DNA from: Tribonema minus
Taxonomy: Eukaryota > Sar > Xanthophyceae > Tribonematales > Tribonemataceae
NCBI GenBank assembly: GCA_017506865.1
Contig: JAFCMP010000002.1
Location: forward strand, 1,178,001-1,242,000
Direction of reading: 5' to 3'
DNA: 64,000 nt
Shown: piece after piece, positions 34,975 to 48,125 of the stretch
Numbering within the stretch: position 1 is the stretch's first letter
Layout of the letters: each line of letters starts with the position of its first letter
The notes under the pieces: generated by a model
What the model was told of the DNA's origin: nothing
The model's input: the letters and a program-made list of their open reading frames with translations, nothing else
The model's database searches: none
Program-made: the position numbers and the translations under genes

Positions 34975-36186
34975 ATGGATTCACTTGGTTTCGAGTTTGG
35001 CCCCCCGCCGCCGCCGCAGCAGCAGCAGCCAGGTCCCATCCGATCCGCGGCAGCGCTGTTTGGCGCAGAAGATGACCCTGATTTGGATTCTCAGCACCAA
35101 CAGCCAGAGCTCTCGCCGGTGAAAGGCCTGCCCAGCGACGTTTTCGGTGATGCCAGCACCCTCTTCGGAGGCGGCAGCGAGCCGCCGCAGCCGAATTCGC
35201 CTTCAAGGGCACCGCTGAAGCCTCACAGCCCCCCCCCCATTTCCCAGATGCCGGATGACTTGTTCGGCAGCACCAATGGTGGAGGCGACGGCGGTAACGG
35301 CGGCACGGACTTCATGTTCTCTGGCCCGCAAGCCGCCAGTGATCACGGGTACGGCGCCTACGGGGGCCACTCCTACGGCCGCGCTGCTCCTCCGCCGCCT
35401 TCCCCGCATATGGGGGGCTGGAACATGTCGTCGCCAGCGCACGCGTTTGCGAACAAAGCTGGGGACTTCAGCGCTTTTGGGGGCCCTGGCGCCCCCTTCT
35501 CGCCGCAGCAGCAGCACCAGCAGGGCTACGCCGGCACCCCGCCGCCGCCACCGCCGCCGCCGGACGCAGCAGGCGGCTTCTTCTCTCACGCGCCGCAACA
35601 GACGAGCGCTGCTGCATTCGGGCTGCCGCCGCCGCCGCCGCAGCACGGGTCTGTCGCCAGCGGATTCACCGCGTCGGCGTCGGACTTTTTCGGTGCTGAC
35701 GATGACGCGTCGGCGGCGTTCGGCGGCGACAGCGCAGCGCCAGACTGGGCGGCAGCAGCGGAGGCGGATGTGACGGCGGAGGCGGCGGCAGCGGCAGCGC
35801 CGGGGCCCGCTGCGCAGGCGCAGCCTGCGCTGGGCGCTTTCGAGTGGCCGGGCTCCAGCCCTCCACAGGGCGGCAGCAGCGGCTTCAGCGGCGGCAGCGG
35901 CGCGGCAGCAGCAGATGCGGTGCCGCTGCCGCCTCCGCGCTCACATGAGGAGCAGGAGCACCTGGCCGCGGCATCTAGCATCGCTGAGGCGTGGGGAGGG
36001 GCAGCCAGTGGCGCTTTCGACCAACAGCAGCAGCAGCAGCAGCAGCATGGGAGCGATGCGTATGATGGGTGGGACATGGCGGCGGACGAGGGGGAGGATG
36101 CAGCGGCGAGCGCCCCCGCCGTGCGCAGTGACAGCGAGCCCAGTGAGCGTGGCGCATGTGCCAGTGATGCAGCGGACGGCGAAGCG

Positions 36187-36229
<43 letters not shown>

Positions 36230-39200
36230 AATGGCGCGAGGAAGTACACGACTCTTACGGCGCAGGTGACAGGGCGGCTTCCCACAGCTGGGCAGATCCT
36301 TTCGGTGGAAGTTCTAGGGAAGCAGTCAGCAGCACGCTTGCCTCGGCTGGGGAGCCAGCCGACGACAATGGCGGAACAGAAAGACCTGCGTCACAGGCTG
36401 AACCTGATGCTTGGCGCGAAGAGCTGCCGGCCAACAATGGCAGCTCCAGCAGCGGCGCGTTGCACGGCTGGAGCGGCGGCGGTGGCGCTGATGGTGCTAG
36501 CGGCACTGGCGCGCTGCCAGCGCCGCACGGCGCGTGGCGCGACAAGCCCGAGGACATGTTCGGCAGAGCCAGCCGCAGTGCTTCGTCAGCGGCTGCACGT
36601 GAAAGCAGCAGCGCTCATCCCGCCGCCGCCGGCGCCGCGCCCGCTGGTGACAGCACCACATCTCGCGCAGAGCCGGAGGAGAAGGCGGCTGCTGCGACGA
36701 CTCAGCTCACAAGCGCAGCGCGCAGCGCAGTCACTGACGATGCAGACCGCAGTGACAGCAGCGCTCAACGAGGCGATGACGATGCATCGGACACGTTCGG
36801 TCGCGCCAACAGGAGCTCTTTTGGAGTCGGCGGCGGCTGGAGCGGCGAGGAGGGCAGCAGCGCTCAGGCGCAGCATGGCTCAGCTGCAGCTGCGTTCGGC
36901 GACAGCAGCAGCGCCGCAGCGTCGCTGCTGCCGCCTACGGAGCTGTGGCAGCAGCAGTATGGGGGGTATGCGGGGGGCGGCGAGACAGGGGGGACTGGCG
37001 GGGGTCTTGAGACAGCGGCAGCTGCAGGGAAGGAGCACACGGCGCGGCACTCGCCGCACGCGTCACTGCCTGCAGGTACGAACGAGCATTGGTCAAATTA
37101 TACTTCAACTTGTGTAAGCACGCAAGGTGGGGAGATTGCTGCGTCCCGATGTAGTTTTTATAGCAATCAGCAAGCAACCTGATATGTCATAGCAGAGTTA
37201 CCGGACCGTAACATTTGCGCCGCAGCACTTGCAGGCAGTCAGCGTCTGCACATGACAGCCATTGCTCTGTGCTATATTGCCCGAGCGTAGTTGCGCATCT
37301 GAGGTGTGATCCACACAGACACATGAATAATCAATGAGCTCCGCATCCCTTAGCACCATATTGCGTCTCATATGTGTCATTCCCGCCCCTTTTCACACAC
37401 CACACGGAACAGCGGGGCCGCCTATGCCTCCACCGCCGATGTCAGCGCCGTTGCCGCCGCCATCCGTAGCGTTCGGACCCCCACCCGGTGGACGGTTGCC
37501 TGGCGCCAGCAGCAGCAGCACTGCCCGCGGCGTCAGCTCAGCATATGCGCTGTACCCAGACCCGGCGGCGCTGCCTGGTGCTGCGGTGGGTGATACTGGC
37601 GTGGCGGGTGGTTATGCGCTGTACGCGCCGCCGCCGCTGCCGCAGCAACAGCAGCAGCATGTCTCGAGCGGCAGCGCACCACCACATGTGACCATCAATT
37701 CGCCGCCACCGCCGGAGCGCATACACGTGGCGCCGCCGCCGTCAATCTACGCGGCGCAGACACATTGCACAGACAGTACACAAGGCCTCGCCTTTTACGG
37801 CAGTGGCTCGCCACCCAGCAGCGCCCAGGTGGCGCCTGCCGCTGCTGCTGCCGCCGCCGCCACTGCAACCGCTGCCTCTCTGACAGCTCAGGCGGCGGCA
37901 GCAGCGGCGGCGGTGTCTGCGGACAGCACGCCGCGCGGCAGCGACGTTGTCACGCCGAGCTCTGCTGCCGCGAGCAGACGGTCTACGACGCCCCGCAGCC
38001 CGCTACAGTCGGCTCAAACGGCGGCGGCGGTGGCATCAGCGGGCAGCACGCCGCGTGCGCAGCACGGCGGCGGCGCCGCCACGCCGGACTCCGCTGCGGC
38101 GAGCAGGGGCTCCACAACGCCGCGCAGCCCACTGGCGTCCGCCGCCTCTGGCAGCGTGCTCAACTCGCCGTCGCCGCCGCCGCCGTGGGCTGCTGCGGCG
38201 GCGTCGCCGTTCGCGCCGGGGCCGCAGATCGGTTCGCCGGGCGCCGCGAGCGCGTCGTCGCCGCCTGTCTCCGGCAGGTTCGAGCTGCTCGCGGCGGCGG
38301 CAGCGGCGCGCGCGTGCGGCGGCGCCGCGGACGCAGCTGCAGCGCGCAGCGGCGGCGGCGGCGATGGGGAACGCGAGCAGGGCGGCGGCGGGTGGGGGTC
38401 TGATGGGGAGGGGGACGGCAGCGGCGATGACGTCGCGTCTGCGCAGGCGACGCTGGCGGAGAGCTCATACCTGGGGTCGCTGCCGCGCACGCCGGATCCC
38501 TCGGTGAGCGGCGGCGGCGCCGGCGCCGGCAGCGCGCTGTCCCCCTGCAGCAGCGCGGGGCGCTACTCGGATGCGGCGGCGTCGCCGGGCGCTGGCTGCG
38601 GTGGCCACGAGCCATCGCTGCTGCGGTCGGCTGCGGAGCGCGGCGGGCGCAGCCGTGACGGCGGCGGCAGCGGCAGCGCGGCATCGAGCGCGTCGCCGGC
38701 CGCATCTGCTGCCAGGGCGGCAGCGGTCGGTGGTGCTTGGCATGCGGATGCGGGGCAGGGTGCGGGAGGGGACACCAGCCCTTCGTCTGCGGCAGCAGGG
38801 GTGCAGGCAGCAGCACAGGCGCCGCGTGCGTCGCCGGAGACGAGCGCGGCGGCGCACACGCGCACGCAGGAGCTGTCGCCACGTGCTGCTCTTGGCGCTG
38901 AGCAGCAGCAGCCGCAGCAGCGAGAGGCGGCGCAGAGCGGCGCTGCTGGCTCGCCGGCAGGGGCTGCTGCAGGCGCTTGGGAGTTTGATGACGACGACAT
39001 GGATGACCTGCGGCAGCAGTTGCCGCGTGCAGTTGCGCAGTTGCCATCTGCAGCTCCGTCGGCCGCTCCCACGGTGCAGCCGGCGGCAGAGCGCGGAACG
39101 CCCAAAACGCAAGCGGCGGCAGGACCGGCGGTGGGTGAAGGCGACGCGTCATATGCTGATGCTGCCGGCACGGCGCCCGCAGGGCCGCGTGCAGCAGCAC

Positions 39201-42200
39201 TCGCCAGCGGCGCCTCAAGGGCTGGCGATATCATTTGTGAGGAGCGCGAGGAGGAGCAAGCGAGTCACAGCTCAGCAGCAGCGCCCAACCGCTACCCTGC
39301 AGACGCGGCGCCACCAGTCCCCGCTGCCGTCAATGGCGTTGTTCCGCAGGATGCAGACCTGCATACCCCTGCCGCCGCTGCGGCGCTGCTGCCGCTGGTG
39401 CCGCCACCTGTGGACACGTCGCGTGGGCCGCCGCCGTCATGGGGGGTGCCGTCGCCGCCGCAGCAGCTGCGGCAGCAGCAGCAGCAGCAGCAGCCTGTGC
39501 GCCGCCAGCCGCAGCATGACGGTGCACGCAGCACCGATGACAGCGCTCCTGACGATGAGCGGCTGCCGCAGCGGCAGCAGTTTGACGGTCCGCCGCTGCC
39601 ACAAGGTGTGCCTCAACACCCTGGGCAACAGCAGCAGCGCTCGCCGCCGCCGTTTGCCGGTGAAAGTGCTGGCAGCCTGCAGCAGCAGCAGCAGCACCAT
39701 TCGCAACCGCCACGGCAGCAGCAGCAGCAGCAGTGGCGGTCGCCGCCTGCCGCGGGCGGCGCTCGCGGGCCGCCGCCGCAGCAGCAGCAGCAGCGGCAGA
39801 TGCCATCGTCGCCCTTGCGGCGCAGTGGCAGCGGCGGCGCGCCGCCGCAGAACGGTCCGCAGCACGGTCCGCCGATAAACGCGCAGATCGCTTTCGCTAA
39901 TCCCGGGGCGGGCGGAGCGCTGAAGCGGTCGCCGCCGCGCCGCGGCGGGCCGGTGCCGCCAGGAGGCGTGCAGCTGTCGCTGCAGAGGTATGTATGTATG
40001 GCGCGCTCTCGCTGTTGCTGGCAGGCCTGGCTCAGCCCTAGTGCGCTGTGCCTACGGCGCTTTCAGTTCAGATGGCAGAAGTGTGGGAGCTTGCCCGCTG
40101 GCGTCGATGGCGGACGCCGCCAAACGACCTCCGTTTGTATGTCGGCAGGCCCCTCGCACCTGCGGCTGTGTCTCTTCTCACACCATCTCGCTTCATCGCT
40201 GCATAGTCACATCCTTTGAATGGAAAGTCTATCAATGCATTGCCGTGTCGCGTCCGTGCGCTTCAGGCGCAGCATTGCTCATACGCAGTACGCGGCAGCC
40301 AGTAAGCAATTGTCCTCACGTGTCTCCGCCACATGTCGCGTGCACCCGTGCAGATCGCCTCCCGGCATGCAGCAGGGCGGCGCGCCCAGCGTCCAACGCG
40401 TGTCGCCGCCGCTCGGCGCTGTGCTGACCGCTGCACAGCAGCAGCAGCAGCAGCGCCCCGATGGTAGCAGCAGCGCGCCGCCACGCTCAGCTGCGTCGCC
40501 AGCGGGCCCATGCGGCCCGCCGCCGCAGCAGCAGCAGCCACGGCCCATGCAGCAGCAGCAGCAGCAGCGATCGCCTCCGGCAGGCTTCTACGACCCACCA
40601 ATGCGGCAGCAGAGCGCGCCACCGCAGCACCTGCAGCAGCTGCAGCAGCAGCAGCATACACCTTCGGCTGGCTCTCACGGTGCAGCGCTTGGACAGCAAA
40701 CGGTGCCGCCAGCGCAGCAGCAGATGCAGCTTCGCCGCTCGCCAGCCGCCGGTGCCTACGATAGCACTGCTGCGCAGCAGCAGCCGCGCATGACTTCCGC
40801 TGGCGCTGCTGATCCTGCGCAGCAGCAGCAGAGGGCGCCTTCGCTGCAGCAACAGGCGCAGCGATCGCCTGCCGCTGGTGCCTTTGGCCCCCCCACACAG
40901 CAGCAGCAGCAGCCGCAGCGGCGCCCGCAGGCATCGCCGCAACAGCAGCGCCAGTATCAGGCGCCACCCGGCATGCGTCGGCACGACGCGCCGGCGCAGC
41001 TGCAGCGGTGCAGCCCGCCTGGGTCGGTGCTGCAGATGCGGCCGCCGCAGCAGCAGGGCGACGGCAGGCCAATCCAGCAGCAGCAGCAGCAGCAGCAGCG
41101 CCCGCAGCAACAAGGCATGTCGCCGACAGAATACGTGGGCGTTGATCGGCAGCAGCGCCTGCAAGGCAGCGCGTTTCCTGTACAGCAACGCTCAGCTGAA
41201 AGTGATCAGCAGCAGCGCCGCCCATCGCCCTCGCCGCTGCCTCAGCAGCAGCAGCAGCAGCAGGCGAGCAAGGGGTTGCTGCCGCCTCAGCAGCTTCTGC
41301 GCCAGCCGCCGCAGCCGCGCATGCCGCCAGCACAGCAGCAGCAGCGTGTAGCGCCTGACGACATGCCCGCCCCTCAGCAGCAGCAGCCGCAGCGGCAGAC
41401 GCGTGATGCGCCACAAGACGGCGAAGTCGCACCACAGACGCAACGACACCAAATGCCACTGCCCTCGCAGCAGCTGCCGCTGCAGCAGCAGCAGCGGCCC
41501 GGCGTCTCGCCGCCACCAGCACGTACTGTCCCGTCCTCGCCAAGCGCGCCTCTCGCGCCACAGGCGCAGCGGCCGCAGCAGCAGCAGCAGCGGATGCACC
41601 GCAGCCTGTCGCCGCCGCCGCAGCGTGCGCCACTTGCGCGGCAGCAGGAGCAGCAACCGCAGGATCGGCTTGACGCCCAGCAGCAGCGCCCACCTATGCA
41701 GGAGCTCCTGAGCAGCGACGGTAATGGCGGCGGCGCTGCGGGTCGCGCCATCAGCAGCAGCGGCAGAGCCGCCGCAGGCGCTGCTGCCGCCGGCCCTCAC
41801 GCAGCGTTGGGCCCCAGCGCGAGGTCTCGAGAGGCGTCGGCAGCGGCAGCAGCAGATCACCGCTCCCTGAGTACGGCTGGTGATGACGCGTGGGAGATGG
41901 TAACGCCGCCGCCGCGCCCGCTCTCACTCGACAGTGCGTCGGTCGGCAGCAGCAGCGGCGGGGGCCACGGCGCTGCCAGCGGCGGCGGCGGCGGAAGCGG
42001 AACTAGCAGCAGCAGCAGCCACGCGGCGCCGCAGGCCGCGGCGTCCGCTGACGTGCCGCTGGGAGCGCCGCCGATGGACATGTGGGGCAGCCCTGATGGC
42101 GGCGACGCCTTCGGCGCAGCGCCGTCGCAGCAAGCGTTTCCCCTTCATGCCGACGCGTACTCGTTTGGCGCGCCGGCGCCGGGAGGAGGGGCAGCGCCAA

Positions 42201-45200
42201 AGGCGGCGCCGCCGCCGCTGCCGTCGCCGTACTTGGCGCCGCCGCCGCAGCAGCAGCAGCAGCGCGCGCCGCCGCAGCGTCCGCCGCCGCTGCTGGCAGG
42301 CGTGGCGAGCAATGCCACGCCGCCGCACGTCGCCGATGACCGCAAGACATCGCGCGCCTGGTCGGTGAGCACTGCCGCATCAGAGGCGAATGATGCGTGG
42401 GGCGGTGACGCCGCGCACAGCGGCGGCGGCGCGGCGCCGCTGCGGGCAGACCGCGCTGGCAGCGGCAGCGGCGGCGGCAGCAGCGGTCAGGCTAGTCAGT
42501 GGTCAGCGCCTTCGATGCCGCCGCCTCAGCAGCAGCACCTGGACGCGCAAGAAGCGGCGGCGGCAGCGCCGGCGCCACCGGCAGTGGCGGCAGCGCTTCC
42601 GAATCCCTGGGGCTTCTCACCGTCGCCACAGGCACGTGCGCAGCAGCAGCAGCAGCGCGGGGCGTCACAGATGCCACCGTCGCGACTGGCGTCTGTCAGC
42701 TACGCCGGCGCAGGAGGCTTGCCGCTGCCGGGTGGGCACTACGCTGCCGCAGCAAGACAGGCGCCGACGGCGCCCGGTCTGAGGCTTGCAGCATCGGCGG
42801 GCAGCGCTGAGCTGCTGCCGCAGCGCAGCGGCAGCGGCGCCAGCGACACGAGCGCAAGTGCGTCCTTGCTGATGGCGGCCGCGGCGGCGTCGCAGCCACC
42901 GCCACAGGCGGGCATGTTCAGCCACGCACCAGCGCAGCCCATGCCGCCGCAGCGGCAGCGCAGTGGCAGCGGTGCGAGCTACGACATGCCACCGCAGCAG
43001 CAGCAGCCCCTGCAGCAGCGGCAGCAGCATCAGCATCCAGAGCATGCTGCGCCGGGAGGAGCGCTGCCGCTGCCGGGCGGCGTGCATGCCGCCACAGCAG
43101 CGGGAGCGGCGGCGGCGGCGGCGGCGCACCACGCCGTCATGGCGCCGCCGCCGCAGCGCGGCCACCGCGGCACGTGCCTGCCGCTGTCGCGCGCGCCGCA
43201 CGCGTTCGTGACTCTGGGGTTCGGCGGCCGCGTCGTGGTCGCACGCTGCGGCGGAGGCGGCAGCGGCGGCGGCGGCAGCGGCGCGGCGGCGCTGCGGCTG
43301 CGCATCGCGAGCCTGCGCGACCTCGTCCCCGTGGGCGCGTTCGTTGCGGATGCGGACGCTTTTCCGGGTCCCGCGGACCCCGCGAATGTGGGCGCGCTGG
43401 CGGCGTTTGCGGCCGGGAAGGCGGCGGGGCGCGGCGGCGAGACGGAGGGGGAGAGGCTGCTTTGGGCCGTTGTGCAGGTGCGTATCGTCTGTATGTGTCG
43501 AGCGCTGTTGTATCTGTGATGGGTCGTCAGGGCTGCACGTTGTCGGAGGCGAGCACTGTAGGGACTATGGCTGGCGAGGGCTAGGGGGCGCCATACGGAG
43601 GCTCGTTTTTTCTGTTTAACATCGTCCCCCTGTTATTCTCGGAGCTCTGCTGATTGTTAGAGCTGACCTCACATTGTGCACATGTACAGCTTGCTTCGCA
43701 TATTGCAGCATGCGACTGGTGCGGGAGCATCACAAGTGCGCCTGTTTGCTTGCAGCCCACAACCACAGTGTTCACCCGCGCGCGCACCATCCGCACTAAC
43801 CTCTGCGTGCTCACGCATCGTACCGTTGGCCCCCGCGGCAGGTGGCGCTGCGCCATGGCGGCACGCTCGTAACCGCCGGCGGCGCGGCAGACGCATCATC
43901 GCCCGGCGCTGCCATCGTGGCAGCGCTCAAAGAGTCCCATGCGCGCGACTCCGCCGGCGCCGGCGCCGCATTCCTCTGCTCCCCCGGTGCCGCCCTGCGC
44001 ACATCGCCGCCGCAGTCGGCGGCGCGCAGCGGTGGCGGCAGCAGCGCGGCGGCGGCGGCGCGTGAGCCTCTGCCCGCGGCGGCGGAGCTCGCGGAAGCGG
44101 AGGAGAGGATGGTGGCGGGGGATACTGCGGGGGCGGTGGATGTGGCGATGCGCGCACGGCTGTGGGGGCTTGCGATCGTGCTGGCGGCGCAGCATCGCGG
44201 CGGCGGCGGTGGGAGCGGCGGCAGCGCGCTGTACGCGCGGGTGGTGCGGGCGTACGCAGACGCGCAGCTGCCGGTGGACTCGCCGCTGCACGAGCTGGTG
44301 CTTACGGCGGCAGCGAGCAGCGGCGGCGGCGGCAGCAGTGCTGCTGCGTCAGGTGAGCCGCACTGCGGGATGCCGCTGCGTACACGCATGCATATTCCGC
44401 TACTTCGTTCTTGATGCGAGCAGGCAGCCTTGCTCGGTGTTGTGCACCAGTGTGGAAGCCGTGCTACAACAGCTGCGTGTGCTGCAACAAAGTAGTATTA
44501 CCCAAGCTGATGGCCGCCTACGTCGAATCGCGACCACAGAAACTGGAAACGATGCCAACACCAGCTGGCGCGGCATATTGCGGTGCACATTGTCGCCATC
44601 CTGGCCGCCATCTGCTGGGCTTGTGGTCTGGGAGGGCACACTGTAGCTAGATTTCTGGCGTCGTGGCAAATACGCTCTCGGCTCCAACACGGCCTTGAAG
44701 GACACTCACACGTGCACCAGCCCGTCAGGTGCATAATCGACAGGGGAGACCACGCCCAATGCTTTTATTTGGGTGACCTACCGCAAGGTGCTGAGGCATG
44801 TTCTCGCTGCCGTCGCGCCAGCACCAGCCTCGCGCCACCCTTGACAGCGGTGGGCACCTGCCTCAGCACCTTCCGGCAGGTCTTCCGCATAGAATGTATT
44901 GATGCACTCCTGGTCTCCTCTTTCCTGAACGCACCTAACATGGTGGCGCCCGTGGAAGTGGCCCCGAAAGCTGTGTTCAAGTTGAGAGTGTCCTTGCCAC
45001 AACCCCAGAAATCTGGCGACGGTGCGCGTTCATAATCACCGTGGCTTTTGCGGTATTGCTGGAAGAACACACACTGTGCGCTGCGCGCGCTTGCTGAGCG
45101 CAGCTTTGATGATCGACCTGCCTTGTGATTGTGACAAGAGACAGTCGTCCAGTTGCGATAAGCCGAGATCCACACACTGGGAGGCGAGAGCAGGTGAGTG

Positions 45201-47287
45201 CTTGGCTTGAAGCAGCCGTGCCCTAGCCTGCTTTGCCCGCTTACGCACTCAGCTCTCAGGAACAGGGGCTTGCCCAGCTGACGCGCATGCCCACTTACAG
45301 ACGCGATCGCCATCGTGTTCAGACGGCTCACGCGCCCTGGGCGCCTCGCTGCACAGGCAGCGGCGGCAGCGGCGGCAGCGGCAGCGGCGACGACGGCGGC
45401 GGCAGAGCGCTGTCACGCGCGTGGAAGCTGGCGGCGGCAGCGGTCCTGGCGACGCGCGCCGGCAGCGAGGCCAAGGCGCAGCTGCTGGAGATCGGCGACA
45501 GGCTGCGGCGCGGCGGTGACTGGCGCGCCGCGCACGTCGCGTACCTCGCCGCGGGCTGGGGCGTCGAGAAGCCGCACCGCTCCGCGCGGCTCGTGCTGCC
45601 GGGCGTCGACCACGCGCGCGCGCACCACCGCGCGCTGCGCACGCCCGCCGCGACGGACGCGCTGCACGTGCTCGAGGCGCTGGAGGCGGCGCGCGGCGGC
45701 GACGGCGGCGGCGCCAGCGGCGGCGGCGGCAGCATCGTGCAGGGGCACAAGCTGCGGCTGGCGATGGTGCTCGCGGACCTCGGCTACGTGGAGACGGCGT
45801 GCGCGTACGCGCGCAGCGTGCGCGCCAAGGTGTCGCTCGGCGGCAGCGGCGGCGGCGGCAGCGCTGCCGCGACGGGCGGGCCGTACACGGACAAGTTCGT
45901 GACGGCGCTGCGCGTGTTCGAGGACCGCCTGTACACGTGCGCTGGCGTCAAGCACGACGGCGGCGGCGGCGGCAGCAACGCCGGCACGGGGTCGTGGATC
46001 TTCAGAAAGGTCACCGACCTCGTGAAGGCGTCCGTCGTGCCGAGCCCGGGCCCGCCGGAGCGTCGCAAGGCGGCAGCACCAGCAGAGAGCCCCGTGCAGA
46101 TGGCAGCAGCAGCGCCGCCGTTGATGCTGCGGCCCGGCGGCGTCACCGCACCGCCGCCCATGATGATGGCGCCGCAGATGCCATACGCGCAGCAGGCACA
46201 CCAGCCGGCGGCGGTGGCGGCGGCGCCGCCGGCAGCAGGGGCAGCGGCGCGCGGCGCTGACCAAGGATCGGCATCAGCGGCGCAATCGTCACCACCCGAC
46301 ACGCTGGCGATGCCGCTGCCGATGCCAGGTGGAGTTGTGCGGCGGCCTGCTGCGCAGCTGTACACGCCGGCGCCGTCCACAACGCCGCCACCGCCGCTGG
46401 CGGCGGCAGCGGCAGCAGCGCTGCACGCGCGCAGCTCCGCGCTGGCGAGCCTGCCCAACAGCCACTCGGCGCCGCAATTCAGCGTCATGTCGCGCTCGCC
46501 GCCGCCGCCGGCTCGTGAGGCGTCCGCCCTGTCAGATGCCGCTGCTGCGGACGCGGCCAACGATGCGGCCGCGGTGGCGGCGGTGGCGCGCGGCGGCGAC
46601 GCCAACGGCGGCAGCGACTCCGCGCCCGCGAGTGCCCCCGGCGCTGCGCGTCGCGTCAGCTCCATGAGCCTGCTGCAGATGCTCGGCGGCGGACGCTCTG
46701 TCAGCGGCGGCGGTGGCAGCACAAGCACGAGTCCGCCGGTGACGGCGCCGCGCAGCAACCCGCGCGACGGCGGCGGCAGCAGCGGCGCTGCCGCCACCGA
46801 CAGCGGCGGCGGCGGCGGGCTGCTGCGGCGCTTCATCAGCAAGCTCGCGCACCCGGATGCGAAGATTGCGCACGAGGGCGAGTCCATGAAGGCGTACTAC
46901 GACAAGGACAAGAAGTGCTGGGTGTTCCCGGGGGAGGAGGCGGCGCCGCCGCCGGCGCCGCTGGGGCCGCCGCCGACCGGCCTCGGCAGCGCCGCGGCGC
47001 CGCAGCTTGCGCCGAGCGCCGCTGCTGCCGCTGCTGCCGCGGACGATCCGCTTGCTGCGCTGATGGCGCCGCCGGATCCGATAGCCTCGCTCATGGCGCC
47101 ACCGAGCTACTCGATGGGGGGCGGCGGGGGGGGATATGGCATGGGGGGTTATGGGGGAGGGGGAGGGGGGAGGAGCGCCCCCCCAACAGGTGCCAAGCCC
47201 CCGGGACGGAAGGCGCCGCCGCCTTCATATGCGGTGTTTACGCCGGCAGCGGCGGCGCCCGCCGCGCCTGCTCCTGAGCATGGGTAG
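34975..47287 (+). CDS. SEC16: Sec16, COPII coat assembly scaffold at ER exit sites
   Basis: Scaffold that organises COPII budding sites on the ER. Exons: 34975-37075, 37413-39987, 40354-43477, 43842-44352, 45357-47287; all phases agree, giving about 3,413 residues, very long for the family. The ATG at 34975 has a strong context (GCCATGG); the frame is open further upstream but without an ATG. Residues 1-2490 are low complexity: acidic segments with DLFG, DVFG, DMFG and DTFG motifs, then Ala/Ser and very long Gln/Pro stretches. The central conserved domain starts near 2495 (HAFVTLGFGGRVVV, LWAVVQVALRHGG) and includes EAEERMVAGDTAGAVDVAM, LWGLAIVLAAQ, LEIGDRLRRGGDWRAAHVAYL and HKLRLAMVLADLGYVETA. 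The conserved C-terminal block lies near 3258-3300 (LLRRFISKL, YYDKDKKCWVFPGEEA). Its 3' end is duplicated at 13.2-13.9 kb. Confidence 0.93.
44353..45356 (+). other. Sec16 intron 4 (1,004 bp), no other gene seen
   Basis: This is the only long Sec16 intron; the others are 337, 366 and 364 bases. The donor is TCAG|GTGAGC and the acceptor CACAG|GCAGCG, with one base carried over. Open frames inside (for example 44583-45035 plus, 44765-45331 minus) show no known domain. No exon-edge copies are seen here. Confidence 0.6.
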
Positions 47288-47807
47288 TCGTGTTGTATGC
47301 TAGTCTTCCGTGGTACTCTAGTTGCAGATTGCTCTGCGGAAGCAGCGTGTGCGGCAGTAGTAAGCGGGCCAGCGGCGTGCGCCCAGGGCAAACGTAAATG
47401 TACAGGGCATCACATACGGCACTTTTGTGTCATACCCACTGCGTGGTGCTGCGACGGTCCGCAAGTACAGTCGCCTGCATGTATTTGTACACAACGGTTT
47501 ACAGGCAGCTTGAAGCTGCTTGCGTGACGCGTTGCACTTGATGTTGAGCTGCGCATATGGCACTTGCAGACGTCATGCTCGCAGCTGCCCGGATACGCCT
47601 TGCCACTTGAGAGCGCATGCTGCAGCACACCACTGTGCCAGAGGTATTTAAAAGAGACAGGCCAACCCCAAGTGTTCAAAACAGACAGGCCAACCCAAAG
47701 CACAGCGGAAGACGCTAGAAGAGGGCGCGTAATGCTGAGTGTATGCACTGCTCGGCCAACCTCCTCAGGCACCGTGAAAAATAGAGTCAGACTGCCAATC
47801 AGGTATC

Positions 47808-48125
47808 CTATTGTGCAGTACCAGTTGCAGTGCCTGACTGCGCGAAGTAAAAGACCCCAACGAACTGAGCCAATGGGCGTCTTTGCTGAACTGCGCAGCG
47901 CATCCGCGCGCCGTGGCACGGCACTCCTGCTGCGCGGTTCGCTGCTCTTGCTCTCACCGTGCGCACTCCGCCGCCAGCAGCACAGTCGCGCACATGTCCT
48001 GCGTTTGTGACGCCACAGCGCTGTGCAACGGAAGCCGATGCGATGTCTGAGGGGGGTAGCGCGACATTGGAGTTCAGGTTGCGCTGCCGCCGCTGCTGCC
48101 GCCGCGCCGCCGCTGCTGCCGGCAC
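47808..48125 (-). CDS. Right-arm counterpart of hypothetical ORF 12374-12718 (low confidence)
   Basis: Shares SVAQRCGVTNAG, RAAGV, PLAQFVGVF and AQSGTATGTA with the left-arm frame. A TGA follows the first codons homologous to the left start, so this copy lacks an equivalent ATG start. It sits in the ~1 kb between Sec16 and family X copy 3, on the opposite strand. Coding status is uncertain. Confidence 0.2.
   Translation of the reverse strand: MPAAAAARRQQRRQRNLNSNVALPPSDIASASVAQRCGVTNAGHVRDCAAGGGVRTVRARAANRAAGVPCHGARMRCAVQQRRPLAQFVGVFYFAQSGTATGTAQ

Noticed and set aside
38160-39234. Several long minus-strand and alternative-frame open frames, rich in Arg or Ala
   Set aside because: High-GC shadows of Sec16 exon 2. 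Only the Sec16 frame keeps splice phase with the flanking exons.
40263-41693. 476-codon minus-strand open frame, Ala-rich
   Set aside because: Mirror image of the CAG-rich poly-Gln region of Sec16 exon 3; no domain and no independent support.
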